NCBI GenBank assembly: GCA_016718805.1
Contig: JADKCP010000004.1
Coordinates: 372,001-436,000, forward strand
Origin: Bacteroidota bacterium
GTDB taxonomy: Bacteria > Bacteroidota > Bacteroidia > UBA4408
Reading direction: 5' to 3'
DNA length: 64,000 nucleotides
The notes beneath the pieces are model-generated. The model ran no database searches. It was given only the letters and a program-made list of their open reading frames with translations, and was not told the origin of the DNA. The position numbers were made by a program, and so were the translations under genes. Numbering within the stretch: position 1 is the first letter of the stretch; every line of letters begins with the position of its first letter. Of this stretch, positions 43,965 to 52,487 are shown one piece after another.

Positions 43965-44843
43965 ATGAAAACAACTAAAAGAGTACTAAGTTATACCCTT
44001 GCGGTATTTTTTGCCGGAGCCTTGCTATTATCTTCTTGTAAAAAAGAAAAAGAGGAAGAAGAAGTAGATTCTGATACTCAATCGAGTAAAGATAATACAC
44101 AAGCCGATTTATATTTTAACGATGTAGCGAACATTGCTGATGAGGCTAGTGAAGGTGATTTAGTAAATTACAAAACTGCAAACTTTGATGGTTTATTAAG
44201 CAACTGTGCAAACATTACACGCTTGCATGCCGATAGTACTAATTCAGACACCTTGTTGATTTCTTTTGGTAGCAATGGAGGAACAAATAGCACAGTAAAT
44301 TGCCTATGTGCAGACGGACGATTACGAAGGGGAATTATTACTGTAATTTATACAGGTAAATACCGCGACTCGCTGTCGACCCACAACATTAGCTTCTCGA
44401 ACTATTTTGTAAACAATAACCAATTAATTGGCAGTAAAACTGTCACTAATAAAGGAAGAAATTCAGCCGGCCATCCGGTATTTGAAATCACTGTGAATGG
44501 TACTTTATTGCTGGCAAACAGCGGAGGTACTGTAACCTGGAACTCTAATCGTACCCGTGAGTGGACTGCAGGTTATACAACGTTTGGCCCAGGAAACTGG
44601 AACGATGATGTGTATTTAATCAGAGGAACAGCGAGTGGAACTAATGCTGCCGGAAATTCATTTAATGCAACAATTATTAATCCTTTGGAAAGAGCAATTG
44701 GCTGTCGTTGGTTTAGAAAAGGAACAGTTGAATTTACTCCTTCAGGCAAAGCAACACGTACCATCGACTATGGCACCGGTAATTGCGATGATATTGCCAC
44801 AGTTACTATCAATGGCATCACGCACACCATCAACTTAAATTAA
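43965..44843 (+). CDS. Putative lipoprotein, unknown function
   Basis: 292 residues. A signal with lipobox LLLSSCKK places the lipidated Cys at about residue 25, followed by a Glu/Lys-rich linker (KKEKEEEEVDSD). The rest is beta-rich with Thr/Asn/Gly and no named domain (GSNGGTNSTVNCLCADGRLRRG, GYTTFGPGNWNDDVYLIRGTA). Possibly outer-membrane or surface anchored. Ends at a terminator. Confidence 0.8.
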   Translation: MKTTKRVLSYTLAVFFAGALLLSSCKKEKEEEEVDSDTQSSKDNTQADLYFNDVANIADEASEGDLVNYKTANFDGLLSNCANITRLHADSTNSDTLLISFGSNGGTNSTVNCLCADGRLRRGIITVIYTGKYRDSLSTHNISFSNYFVNNNQLIGSKTVTNKGRNSAGHPVFEITVNGTLLLANSGGTVTWNSNRTREWTAGYTTFGPGNWNDDVYLIRGTASGTNAAGNSFNATIINPLERAIGCRWFRKGTVEFTPSGKATRTIDYGTGNCDDIATVTINGITHTINLN

Positions 44844-44851
44844 CAATTAAC

Positions 44852-44886
44852 AAAAAAAAGCTGCATGATTATGCAGCTTTTTTTTT
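44852..44886. terminator. Bidirectional terminator
   Basis: GCTGCAT (44860-44866) pairs with ATGCAGC (44871-44877) around GATT. Eight As lead in and nine Ts follow, so it works in both directions. It separates the lipoprotein gene from the convergent DUF937-like gene. Confidence 0.9.
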
Positions 44887-44887
44887 A

Positions 44888-45415
44888 CTATTTCCCAAAT
44901 AAATTTCCTAGCATACCGCCAATTCCCGATGAGGCATCGGTACCTGTAAATTTACTTGCAATATCTTTTAAATTGGAATCACCCGAAAGTAAGTTAGAGA
45001 AATCCATTCCTTGAGTTTTTCCACCGCTAAGCGTATTAAAAATTCCACCTAAATCAAAACTACTATCGCTGGGGTCGTTGGTTTTATTAACGAGCTGACT
45101 CATTACATTGGGCACTAATCCATTGCTTACAGAAGCAGCAGCCTCTTGTGATAAACCAAATTTTGACATAATGGATGAGCTTACCGAAGAAATAATATTG
45201 CTAACCACTGGATTGTTTGCCATACCTGATTTCCCGCCAAGAGTAGAAAGTACTTCCGCAAAATTACCACCGGCTACCTGACTTTTTAAACTCTCGATGA
45301 TGCTTCCCGAAGCATGATTTATTACGGCATCATTATGCGCATTAGGCACTGCCGTATTATTAATAATTGCCTCAGTTGCATTTCCCTTTACTAAATCCAA
45401 TAAATTTTCGAACAT
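44888..45415 (-). CDS. DUF937-like protein
   Basis: 175 residues from the ATG at 45413-45415 (MFENLLDLVKGNATEAI). An earlier start would add 22 residues of AT-rich filler. The sequence is Ser/Gly/Asn-rich with helices of the DUF937/YidB-like kind (KFGLSQEAAASVSNGLVPNVMSQLV). It ends in GIGGMLGNLFGK. The function is unknown. The family call is by eye and tentative. Confidence 0.7.
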   Translation of the reverse strand: MFENLLDLVKGNATEAIINNTAVPNAHNDAVINHASGSIIESLKSQVAGGNFAEVLSTLGGKSGMANNPVVSNIISSVSSSIMSKFGLSQEAAASVSNGLVPNVMSQLVNKTNDPSDSSFDLGGIFNTLSGGKTQGMDFSNLLSGDSNLKDIASKFTGTDASSGIGGMLGNLFGK

Positions 45416-45488
45416 GTTGTTGATTTTAATTAGTTTATTTACCTTGTAAAAGTATTGAAAATAATTCAACCTTTTTAGCAATCAGCGG

Positions 45489-45995
45489 ATGATTCGATAT
45501 ACTACCAGCATTTTAAAATTTGACAAACAAGGTGAAAAAACAGGATGGACTTATTTAGTAATTCCAGCAGATATTGCTCAACAAATAAATCCCGGAATAA
45601 AAAAATCTTATCGCGTTAAAGGAAAACTTGATAACTATGTGTTTAGTGGTCTTACCATATTGCCGATGGGAGAAGGAGAATTCATCCTTCCATTAAAATT
45701 GGAAATACGAAAATCTATAGGTAAAAAACAGGGAGCTATGGTTTCGGTGGAACTTGAATTTGATGCTACTGAATATGAAATTAATGCTGAATTTATTGCC
45801 TGTTTAAAGGATGAACCGGCTGCTTACAAAATTTTTTCGGCACTCCCAAAATCGCATCAGCGTTATTATTCTAAATGGATTGAGAGTGCGAAAACCGATG
45901 CTACTCGTGCAAAACGCATACATTCAAGTATTTTAAGTTTCTTGAAAAATCAAACCTTTGCCGAACTGTTGCGTTCGCAAAAAAACCTTAGCTAA
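45489..45995 (+). CDS. YdeI/DUF1905-type protein
   Basis: 168 residues. The N-terminal ~95 residues fit the DUF1905 fold (GWTYLVIPADIAQQI, KSYRVKGKLDNYVF, MVSVELEFD). The C-terminal ~65 residues form the helical YdeI/OmpD-associated region (FFSALPKSHQRYYSKWIESAKTDATRAKRI, in part), reported in bacteriocin protection. The stop overlaps the convergent dnaE-type gene end by 8 bases. Confidence 0.85.
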   Translation: MIRYTTSILKFDKQGEKTGWTYLVIPADIAQQINPGIKKSYRVKGKLDNYVFSGLTILPMGEGEFILPLKLEIRKSIGKKQGAMVSVELEFDATEYEINAEFIACLKDEPAAYKIFSALPKSHQRYYSKWIESAKTDATRAKRIHSSILSFLKNQTFAELLRSQKNLS

Positions 45996-48900
45996 GTTGT
46001 TCTACAGTGCTATCTGATCGAACTTTATACTCGAGTCGTTTCATTTCATTAATATCTAAACTATAAAAACCAAACTCTTCAACCACCTTTCCTGTTAGCA
46101 AATAACAGCCATTTCCGGTAAATGGAAATTGTTTTATAATAAGCGGAAAATGCGTGGTATCAATCCAGTTGCCGGCTTTGTCTAAAAAAGTTCCGAAGCA
46201 CATTTCATCGCCTCGCTTGGTACGCGTGCGTTTGCGTGTAACTAAATAGCCTACAATACGAACTAAATTTCCAAGATGCTCCTTAAATTCTGTTGCTAAA
46301 CTGAGTGTAGTTAGAGTTGTGCTCAATTGATTTTCGTTCCCTTTTGTATTAGTGTCAGCAAGCTCTTTAATGAGGTCGAAGGGCGAGCAGAGCGGGAAAC
46401 CTAAAATTTCAATCTGGTCCCATGCATCGTCTAAACTATGATGAAAAAGTGGTGGCAGGGTAAATTCGCGTTGCTCCACTTCAAACAGTTCGTGTCGTGT
46501 ACTTGTCTTTTTTTGAGCCCCTATTTGCGTGTGAATGTCCCAAAGAAGTTGCTTCTTTGAACGGCTCGTAAACTCAAATGCTCCTACCCGAATGAGTATG
46601 CGCAATTGTTCCACCGAAATATCCACACGGCTCATAAAATTTTGCAGAGAGCTGAATACTCCGTGCGCTTTACGTTCATTGATTAGTTGAGTAATAACGT
46701 TTGTTTCAAATTCGGCTAGGTGATCAAATCCAATGTAAATTACCTTGCCTTTAATGATAGTTTTTGCTTCACTGTGGTTGATGTGTGGTGCATGAATTAT
46801 TGCTCCGCACAAACGCGCTTCATGAAAATAAATTTCGGGGCGGTAAAAACCTCCGCCATTATTGATTACAGCCACCATGTACTCGAGCGGAAAATGTGTT
46901 TTTAAAAACATGCACTGATAGCTCTCAACAGCATAGGAAGCCGAATGTCCTTTGCTAAACGCATATCCTGCAAAGCTTTCAATTTGTCGCCACACTTCTT
47001 TTGTGATAGTATCGGGATATCCCTTTTGTTTACAATTGCTAAAAAATTTTTGCTCTACTTTTTTAAACTCTTCTCTCCCTCTGTATTTACCACTCATTCC
47101 GCGTCGCAGCATATCGGCATCGGCAAAACTTAATCCTGCAAAGTGATATGCCACTTTTATCACATCTTCTTGATACACCATTACACCAAAGGTATCGTGC
47201 AAAATTTCGTTAATTGCCTGAGGAGTTTGGTAGGATGGTTTCATACCTCGTGAACGCAAAATATACTCGCGCATCATTCCCGACGAAGCTACACCGGGGC
47301 GGATGATAGAACTAGCTGCAACCAAATCGAGATAGGTTTCGGCTTGCAGTTTTGTAAGCAACATACGCATGGCAGGACTTTCAACATAAAAGCATCCAAT
47401 TAATCTGGCTTCTTTTAGATTTTTTCGAATCGCCGGGTCTTCCTTAAATTGCTGAACATTTCTGATATCAATGGATACCTGCTGATTATTCTGTATAATC
47501 GTTACAGCATCTCTTATTTTTCCTAAACCGCGCTGGGCAAGTATATCAAACTTATACAAGCCAACATCTTCTGCTTCAAGCATACTAAACTGGGTTAGCG
47601 GAAAACCTTTGGGAGGATTGTTAAGTGCTGTATAGCGCGTAATGGGTTTCTCTGAAATCAGTATTCCTCCGGCATGTACACTCAGGTGATTGGGAAATGA
47701 ATACAAGTGCTCGCCATACTTGCGGATGAGTTGTACAATGTGATCGGGTGTGCCCGGATTTCTTTTATTATCCACCAAGTCATCAATTTCTGCTTTGGGC
47801 AAACCGAATACTTTTCCCAATTCGCGGATGATGGAATTGTCTTTCATTTCGCTGTATGTTCCCAGCAAAGCAACAGTGCTGTTTCGGCTTTTCCCGTAAG
47901 GGGAACGGTAAAAAATATAATCGGTAACATCGGCACGTTCGGTGGATGAAAAATCAATATCAAAATCGGGAGGGCTTGTTCGAGAAGGATTGATGAAGCG
48001 TTCGAAATACAAATCGAGGTCAATGGGATCTACATCGGTAATACGCAGCAGGTAGGCAACCATTGAATTAGCGCCACTTCCACGGCCTACATAAAAATAA
48101 TTTTGCGATTGTGCATAGCGAACAATGTCCCAATTAATCAAAAAGTAAGAAGTAAATCCTTGCGTAGTGATAACTTCAATTTCCTTTTTAAAACGTTCAC
48201 GCACTTTTTCGTTCTGCACAGGATAACGGTAGGGTAAATTTTCGTAGCATAGCTTCAGCAGCAAATCGTAATCGCCTTGCTGAGTCCCTGTAAAATAGCG
48301 AAGGTTCTTATTTTGTTTGTATTCAAACTGAATGTTGCAAGCCTGCAGAAATTGATTGGTATTGCTTATAAGTTGAGGAAACTCGTTGTACTGTGTAGCA
48401 AGTTCATCGCTCGTATAAAAAATTTCATCCGGGAGTGCTTGTTCGCTTATTGGGAGTTTACTGAGCAACATGTTATGGTCCATGGCACGTAGCAAACGAT
48501 GTGCATTAAAATCCATCTTACTCCGAAAAGTTACCGGACTAAGCAGCAGCATTTTTTTTTGCCATTCGCCGGGTTGAAAATCCTTCATCACTTGTTGTAG
48601 TGAAAACAGCTGTCGTGCATGTATTCCAATAAATTCGTGAGAGGCCAGGTCTTTTATTTTAGTAAATGTGCTTTTCAAATTCGCTTCATTCGTTGCTTCT
48701 TTACATGCGTGAAGGTATTGATAGGGGTAAATTATATAAGCGTTTTCAAAGACAGGAGCACGGTCATCGATACTTTGATTGTGTGTAAGGTGTGCCGTAA
48801 GAAAACGGTTGAGTTCGTCAAAGCCATCGTTGTTTTTGGCAATTCCGATAAATTTTTGTGCTGCGCCATTTCTAAAATCAATACCCACCACGGGCTTAAT

Positions 48901-49065
48901 TCCATAGTTGGGTGCCAGTCTAACAAAATCCAAAACTGCCGAGGTGTTATTAATATCGGTAAGGGCCAATTGGGTGCATCCCTTTAGTTTTGCCTCATGC
49001 AGTAGTTGTTCGGTGCTCATGGTACCAAACTTAAAGCTATAGTAGGTGTGGCAATTGAGGTACAT
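45988..49065 (-). CDS. DnaE-type DNA polymerase III alpha subunit (error-prone DnaE2-like)
   Basis: 1025 residues, shorter than replicative DnaE (~1160) because the C-terminal tau-binding part is missing. The N-terminal PHP domain reads NCHTYYS (4-10), where the usual HxH is NxH, and TDIN (36-39), where TDH is expected; the metal site looks broken. The polymerase aspartates are intact (PDFDIDF, D369 and D371, plus FDILAQRGLG). An OB fold lies near the C-terminus (GNLVRIVGYLVTRK). Downstream of dinB by 5 bases in a damage-tolerance operon. A replicative role is unlikely. Confidence 0.9.
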   Translation of the reverse strand: MYLNCHTYYSFKFGTMSTEQLLHEAKLKGCTQLALTDINNTSAVLDFVRLAPNYGIKPVVGIDFRNGAAQKFIGIAKNNDGFDELNRFLTAHLTHNQSIDDRAPVFENAYIIYPYQYLHACKEATNEANLKSTFTKIKDLASHEFIGIHARQLFSLQQVMKDFQPGEWQKKMLLLSPVTFRSKMDFNAHRLLRAMDHNMLLSKLPISEQALPDEIFYTSDELATQYNEFPQLISNTNQFLQACNIQFEYKQNKNLRYFTGTQQGDYDLLLKLCYENLPYRYPVQNEKVRERFKKEIEVITTQGFTSYFLINWDIVRYAQSQNYFYVGRGSGANSMVAYLLRITDVDPIDLDLYFERFINPSRTSPPDFDIDFSSTERADVTDYIFYRSPYGKSRNSTVALLGTYSEMKDNSIIRELGKVFGLPKAEIDDLVDNKRNPGTPDHIVQLIRKYGEHLYSFPNHLSVHAGGILISEKPITRYTALNNPPKGFPLTQFSMLEAEDVGLYKFDILAQRGLGKIRDAVTIIQNNQQVSIDIRNVQQFKEDPAIRKNLKEARLIGCFYVESPAMRMLLTKLQAETYLDLVAASSIIRPGVASSGMMREYILRSRGMKPSYQTPQAINEILHDTFGVMVYQEDVIKVAYHFAGLSFADADMLRRGMSGKYRGREEFKKVEQKFFSNCKQKGYPDTITKEVWRQIESFAGYAFSKGHSASYAVESYQCMFLKTHFPLEYMVAVINNGGGFYRPEIYFHEARLCGAIIHAPHINHSEAKTIIKGKVIYIGFDHLAEFETNVITQLINERKAHGVFSSLQNFMSRVDISVEQLRILIRVGAFEFTSRSKKQLLWDIHTQIGAQKKTSTRHELFEVEQREFTLPPLFHHSLDDAWDQIEILGFPLCSPFDLIKELADTNTKGNENQLSTTLTTLSLATEFKEHLGNLVRIVGYLVTRKRTRTKRGDEMCFGTFLDKAGNWIDTTHFPLIIKQFPFTGNGCYLLTGKVVEEFGFYSLDINEMKRLEYKVRSDSTVEQLS

Positions 49066-49070
49066 GTTGC

Positions 49071-50897
49071 TTAGCTATTTCCTGATAGGTTGCCGGTATT
49101 ACAAAATTCAAATTCGCCCAAGCTGAAGCATTGCTCAAAGGCGCTCTTGCGTTTGAGCAGCGTAATGCTTTGCGCAATAAAAGAGGTTTGGTATTGCTTG
49201 GTTTGGTATTCGGGTTGAGCCTTGTTAAAGGTTTCGCCGGTGAGCTCCCCTGCCAGTAAAAGACTAAAGCGGTAATGAAAGGTAGCGCGGCTTGGGGGCA
49301 GTTGCAATTTGAGTCGCAAGGTCTTGCTGAAATCACTTCCTCCACGTGCCGCTTTTACCGGAATATGAATGTTTGATGGGGTTGCAACATCAAAGTTGCA
49401 GAGCTGTACTTCAAAAGGCTGTTGTGCCACGCATACAGCTTCAATGGTTTCAATGAGGTTTTGTTCTTTGCTTTCATCGAGTTGCAAAACGGCGAGTTCA
49501 ATTTGTGGAATATTTTTTTCGGCACGTAGAAATCCGTAGTGTTGTGCAAAGTGTTTTTTTTCGTTCAGTAGTTCGTTTTTAACCTTTGCGGGAAGTGTGA
49601 TTAACAACCTGTATTCATATTCTTCCTCGTTTAGTTTTCCTTTTTTATCGGGCGATGATGACACTCCGTTAAAAGGATTAAAGGTTCGTAATGAATTAGA
49701 CAGGGCCACGGCACGATGTACAGCTTGCGGGCCGTACAAAATGCGCATTTTATCCATCGCTTGATACAAATTAATTAGTTGTTCGCTATCTTCAAATAAA
49801 TTGATTTGATAGCCTCCGCCCACGAGGTTACTAAAGCGCACGCCAATGAGGCGAATGAGCATGCGCCGGCTATACAATTTTTCGAACAATTCTTTTACGC
49901 GTGCAATGAGTACATGATCGTTGGAGCTATGCGCGATGCGGCATTGCATGGTATGTGTATCAAAATTTGAATACCTAATTTTAACGGTAACACAAGCAGT
50001 TAGTTTGTTTTCGCTGCGAAGTTGAAAGGCCAGTTTTTCGACCATTTTAATTAAAATGTTCTTGAGTTTTTGCACGTCAATGGTATCGGTATCGAAGGTT
50101 TCTTCGCTCGAAATACTTTTGCGTTCGCTGTAAGGCTCAACCGGGGAAGTATCAATTCCGTTGGCTTTTCGCCAGATGCTGCCTCCATTTTCGCCCAGTA
50201 CATTTTGCATTAATTCGAGGGGCATTTGTTGCAGTGTATGTACTTTTTCTATTCCCATGCTGCGCAACAGTGTATAGGTTTTTTCGCCAATCATGGGAAT
50301 TTTTTTTACCGAAAGTGGCGCCAAAAAAGATTTTTCGCAACCCGGATCTACCTTCATCTGGTTGTTGGGTTTTGCTTCGTCGGTAGCGACTTTGCTCACC
50401 GTTTTGTTGGGCGACATGCCAAATGAAATGGGAAGTCCGGTTTCGCGCATGATTCGTCGGCGTAGTTCTGTAGCATAGTTGTAGCAGCCAAAAAACTTAT
50501 CCATTCCGGTAAAATCCATGTAAAATTCGTCAATAGAAGAGCGTTCAAAAAGGGGAACGTATTCGCCAATAATCTGTGTTACTTCGTCGGAGCGTTTGCT
50601 GTATTCTTCGTAATCGCCTCGTACCACAAGGGCGTGCGGGCAGAGGCGTTTGGCCAGTTTCATGGGCATTGCCGAATGAATTCCGAAGGCGCGTGCTTCG
50701 TAACTGCAGGCTGCCACCACTCCCCTGTCGCTGCTTCCGCCTACCAACACAGGTTTTCCAATCAATTCGGGATGCATGAGCCGCGATACCGAAACAAAAT
50801 AGCTGTCTAAATCCATGTGCACAATGGTGCGGTTCACTTCGCCTTCGAGGCCTTTCCAACTATACGGACTATGCAGTTGTTTATTGTTGTTGTGCAT
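49071..50897 (-). CDS. dinB: DinB/Pol IV-type Y-family polymerase with C-terminal 2H-like extension
   Basis: 608 residues, much longer than E. coli DinB (351). Active-site residues are present: D29 in MDLDSYF and D123-E124 in SIDEFY, so it should be active and not an ImuB-type inactive form. The finger/thumb regions and the HhH motif (IPMIGEKTYTLLRSMGI) follow. A clamp-binding pentapeptide QINLF lies at 364-368. Residues 427-595 form an extra domain resembling the 2H phosphoesterase fold without catalytic His. Two bases separate it from the radical SAM gene and 5 from dnaE. Probably bypasses DNA lesions under stress. Confidence 0.93.
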   Translation of the reverse strand: MHNNNKQLHSPYSWKGLEGEVNRTIVHMDLDSYFVSVSRLMHPELIGKPVLVGGSSDRGVVAACSYEARAFGIHSAMPMKLAKRLCPHALVVRGDYEEYSKRSDEVTQIIGEYVPLFERSSIDEFYMDFTGMDKFFGCYNYATELRRRIMRETGLPISFGMSPNKTVSKVATDEAKPNNQMKVDPGCEKSFLAPLSVKKIPMIGEKTYTLLRSMGIEKVHTLQQMPLELMQNVLGENGGSIWRKANGIDTSPVEPYSERKSISSEETFDTDTIDVQKLKNILIKMVEKLAFQLRSENKLTACVTVKIRYSNFDTHTMQCRIAHSSNDHVLIARVKELFEKLYSRRMLIRLIGVRFSNLVGGGYQINLFEDSEQLINLYQAMDKMRILYGPQAVHRAVALSNSLRTFNPFNGVSSSPDKKGKLNEEEYEYRLLITLPAKVKNELLNEKKHFAQHYGFLRAEKNIPQIELAVLQLDESKEQNLIETIEAVCVAQQPFEVQLCNFDVATPSNIHIPVKAARGGSDFSKTLRLKLQLPPSRATFHYRFSLLLAGELTGETFNKAQPEYQTKQYQTSFIAQSITLLKRKSAFEQCFSLGEFEFCNTGNLSGNS

Positions 50898-50899
50898 GG

Positions 50900-51976
50900 T
50901 TAAAATAATTCGGTTTGACCGTTTAGCGGCGGTCGTTTAAACAAGGTAAAATCCTGTGCTGGCATTGATCGTCCGGCCAGGTGAAGCTTTACGGAAAGGC
51001 TAAACAGTTGCTTGATGCTTTCGGCAATTTTTCCTTCGCCGCGCATACGTATTCCGGGGCGTGAATCGTTTACCTTGCCACCGTGGCAGGCCTCAATGTG
51101 ATTCCATATTTTATCGGCAGCATCGGGTTTATTTTTATACAGCCAATCGCGAAAAATGCTTGCTATTTCGCCGTTTAAGCGTACAATGGTATAGCCGGCG
51201 GTAGCGGCACCGCAATCGGCTGCGGCTTTAACTATATCGGGAATTTCGTCGCTGTTTAATCCGGGAATGATGGGAGCTACCATTACTCCAACCGGCACCT
51301 TGTTTTGGGCGAGGGTTTCAATTACTTGCAATCGCTTTTTGCTGGTAGCGGTGCGGGGTTCCATACTGCTGCGAAGTTCTTCGCGTAAGCTGGTAACCGA
51401 AATCATTACGCGCAGTAAATTTAGTTGCGCGAGCTCGGTAAGTATATCCAAATCGCGTAGCAGCAGCGAATTTTTTGTAATAATGCCTACGGGGTTTTTG
51501 TATTCGAGACAGGTTTGGAGCAGGCTTCGGGTTATCTTATAGGTTCGTTCGAGGGGTTGGTAGCAATCGGTATTTCCTGAAAAGGAAATGCACTCAACTC
51601 GATACTTGGGGTGATTAAAATGCTTGCGCAACAATTCGGAAGCAGTGGGTTTTACCATAATTTTGCGTTCAAAATCGAGGCCTGCGCTAAAGCCATAATA
51701 GTTGTGGGTATTTCGCGCATAGCAATACACACAGCCGTGTTCGCAGCCCTGGTAGGGGTTTGCGCTGCTCATCATGCCTACATCGGGACTGGTAATTTTG
51801 TTTACCAGGGTTTTAGGATAGTCCATGTACACTTCTGTTTTTTCGTCGCCGATGAGTGGTTCATCAAGGCCTTCGATGTGTTCGGCCAGTACCTGGTATT
51901 TTAAGAAGCGGTTAGCCGTGTGAATTTGTGCGCCTCTGCCTTTAAGATAGGAACTATCGGGTAGGTTTTTCGGCAT
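50900..51976 (-). CDS. Radical SAM protein, SPL-like/PA0069 family
   Basis: 358 residues. The iron-sulfur cluster motif C-x3-C-x2-C is at C78, C82 and C85 (GCEHGCVYCYARN). The following sequence (ISFSGNTDCYQPLERTYKITR, IVRLNGEIASIFRDWL) fits the PA0069 family, related to spore photoproduct lyase. First gene of the operon with dinB and dnaE, so a DNA repair or base-modification role is likely, but the reaction is unknown. Confidence 0.9.
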   Translation of the reverse strand: MPKNLPDSSYLKGRGAQIHTANRFLKYQVLAEHIEGLDEPLIGDEKTEVYMDYPKTLVNKITSPDVGMMSSANPYQGCEHGCVYCYARNTHNYYGFSAGLDFERKIMVKPTASELLRKHFNHPKYRVECISFSGNTDCYQPLERTYKITRSLLQTCLEYKNPVGIITKNSLLLRDLDILTELAQLNLLRVMISVTSLREELRSSMEPRTATSKKRLQVIETLAQNKVPVGVMVAPIIPGLNSDEIPDIVKAAADCGAATAGYTIVRLNGEIASIFRDWLYKNKPDAADKIWNHIEACHGGKVNDSRPGIRMRGEGKIAESIKQLFSLSVKLHLAGRSMPAQDFTLFKRPPLNGQTELF

Positions 51977-52000
51977 TTTTTAAACTTTTATAATGTTTGT

Positions 52001-52036
52001 ATTACAATCATTTTTGTGATTACAATATAATCATTT
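52001..52036. promoter_or_regulatory. Candidate operator for the LexA-like repressor
   Basis: ATTACAAT occurs at 52001-52008 and 52019-52026. AATCATTT occurs at 52006-52013 and 52029-52036. AATCA (52006-52010) and TGATT (52017-52021) form an inverted repeat with a 6-base centre that contains the -33 TTTG. The position between divergent genes and over a promoter fits autoregulation. Confidence 0.55.
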
Positions 52037-52043
52037 ATATTTG
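52013..52043 (+). promoter_or_regulatory. Consensus promoter toward the repressor gene
   Basis: TTTG at 52013-52016 and TATATTTG at 52036-52043 are exactly 19 bases apart. The predicted transcription start is near 52050. Confidence 0.7.
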
Positions 52044-52048
52044 CAGCA

Positions 52049-52200
52049 AGAAAAAATTTTACCACAAAGTTTGCACAGGACAAAAGCACCAATAAGAAAG
52101 TTTTTTAGTTCTAGTTGATTAGTAGTCGGCTCTTCGCCTTTGTAAATTTTGTGGTTTAATTTTTTTTCTCTGAAATGCGTAGATGAGCCGATTATTGGTG
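52049..52200 (+). ncRNA. Candidate structured leader or small RNA
   Basis: Starts where the promoter predicts transcription. AGAAAAAA (52049-52056) and ACCACAAA (52061-52068) can pair with TTTTTTCT (52162-52169) and TTTGTGGT (52148-52155). Crossing these, CACCAATAA (52087-52095) pairs with TTATTGGTG (52192-52200), and TCGGCTC (52126-52132) with GAGCCGA (52185-52191). The two sets exclude each other or form a pseudoknot. No known RNA family recognised. Confidence 0.4.
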
Positions 52201-52487
52201 AGAATTATATAGAACGCTGATTTGATTAAGATGATTATGATTTTTTAGGATTTATTTTCTTGGGAAAAGGGTCTAGAAATTACGGAAAACAGCAAATGTA
52301 GATTTCGTGTATTTCAATTGATTTTAAAAAGAGAATAAATGGAATTGAGGTAATCGATTGTGTTTGGTAATGCTGCAGTTTTAACCCCTGAAAAATTGAC
52401 TGAACATAAGTTTGTGTTAACAGTGTTTATTACTTGTGCAAAGGATTTAAAAATTTTAAAAACCTACTAATTTAAACCTCAAAAGCT

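Larger units (their letters stand above)
51977..52487. other. Divergent regulatory region of the damage-tolerance operon
   Basis: 511 bases. It holds an operator-like repeat (52001-52036), a plus-strand promoter (52013-52043), a leader with alternative pairings (52049-52200), and then ~280 bases of AT-rich sequence without a recognisable gene before the repressor ATG at 52488. If the promoter drives the repressor, its leader would be ~435 bases, unusually long. A separate small RNA is the alternative. Confidence 0.65.

Noticed and set aside
49071..50897. ImuB identity for the Y-family polymerase
   Set aside because: ImuB proteins lack the catalytic acids; here D29, D123 and E124 are present.
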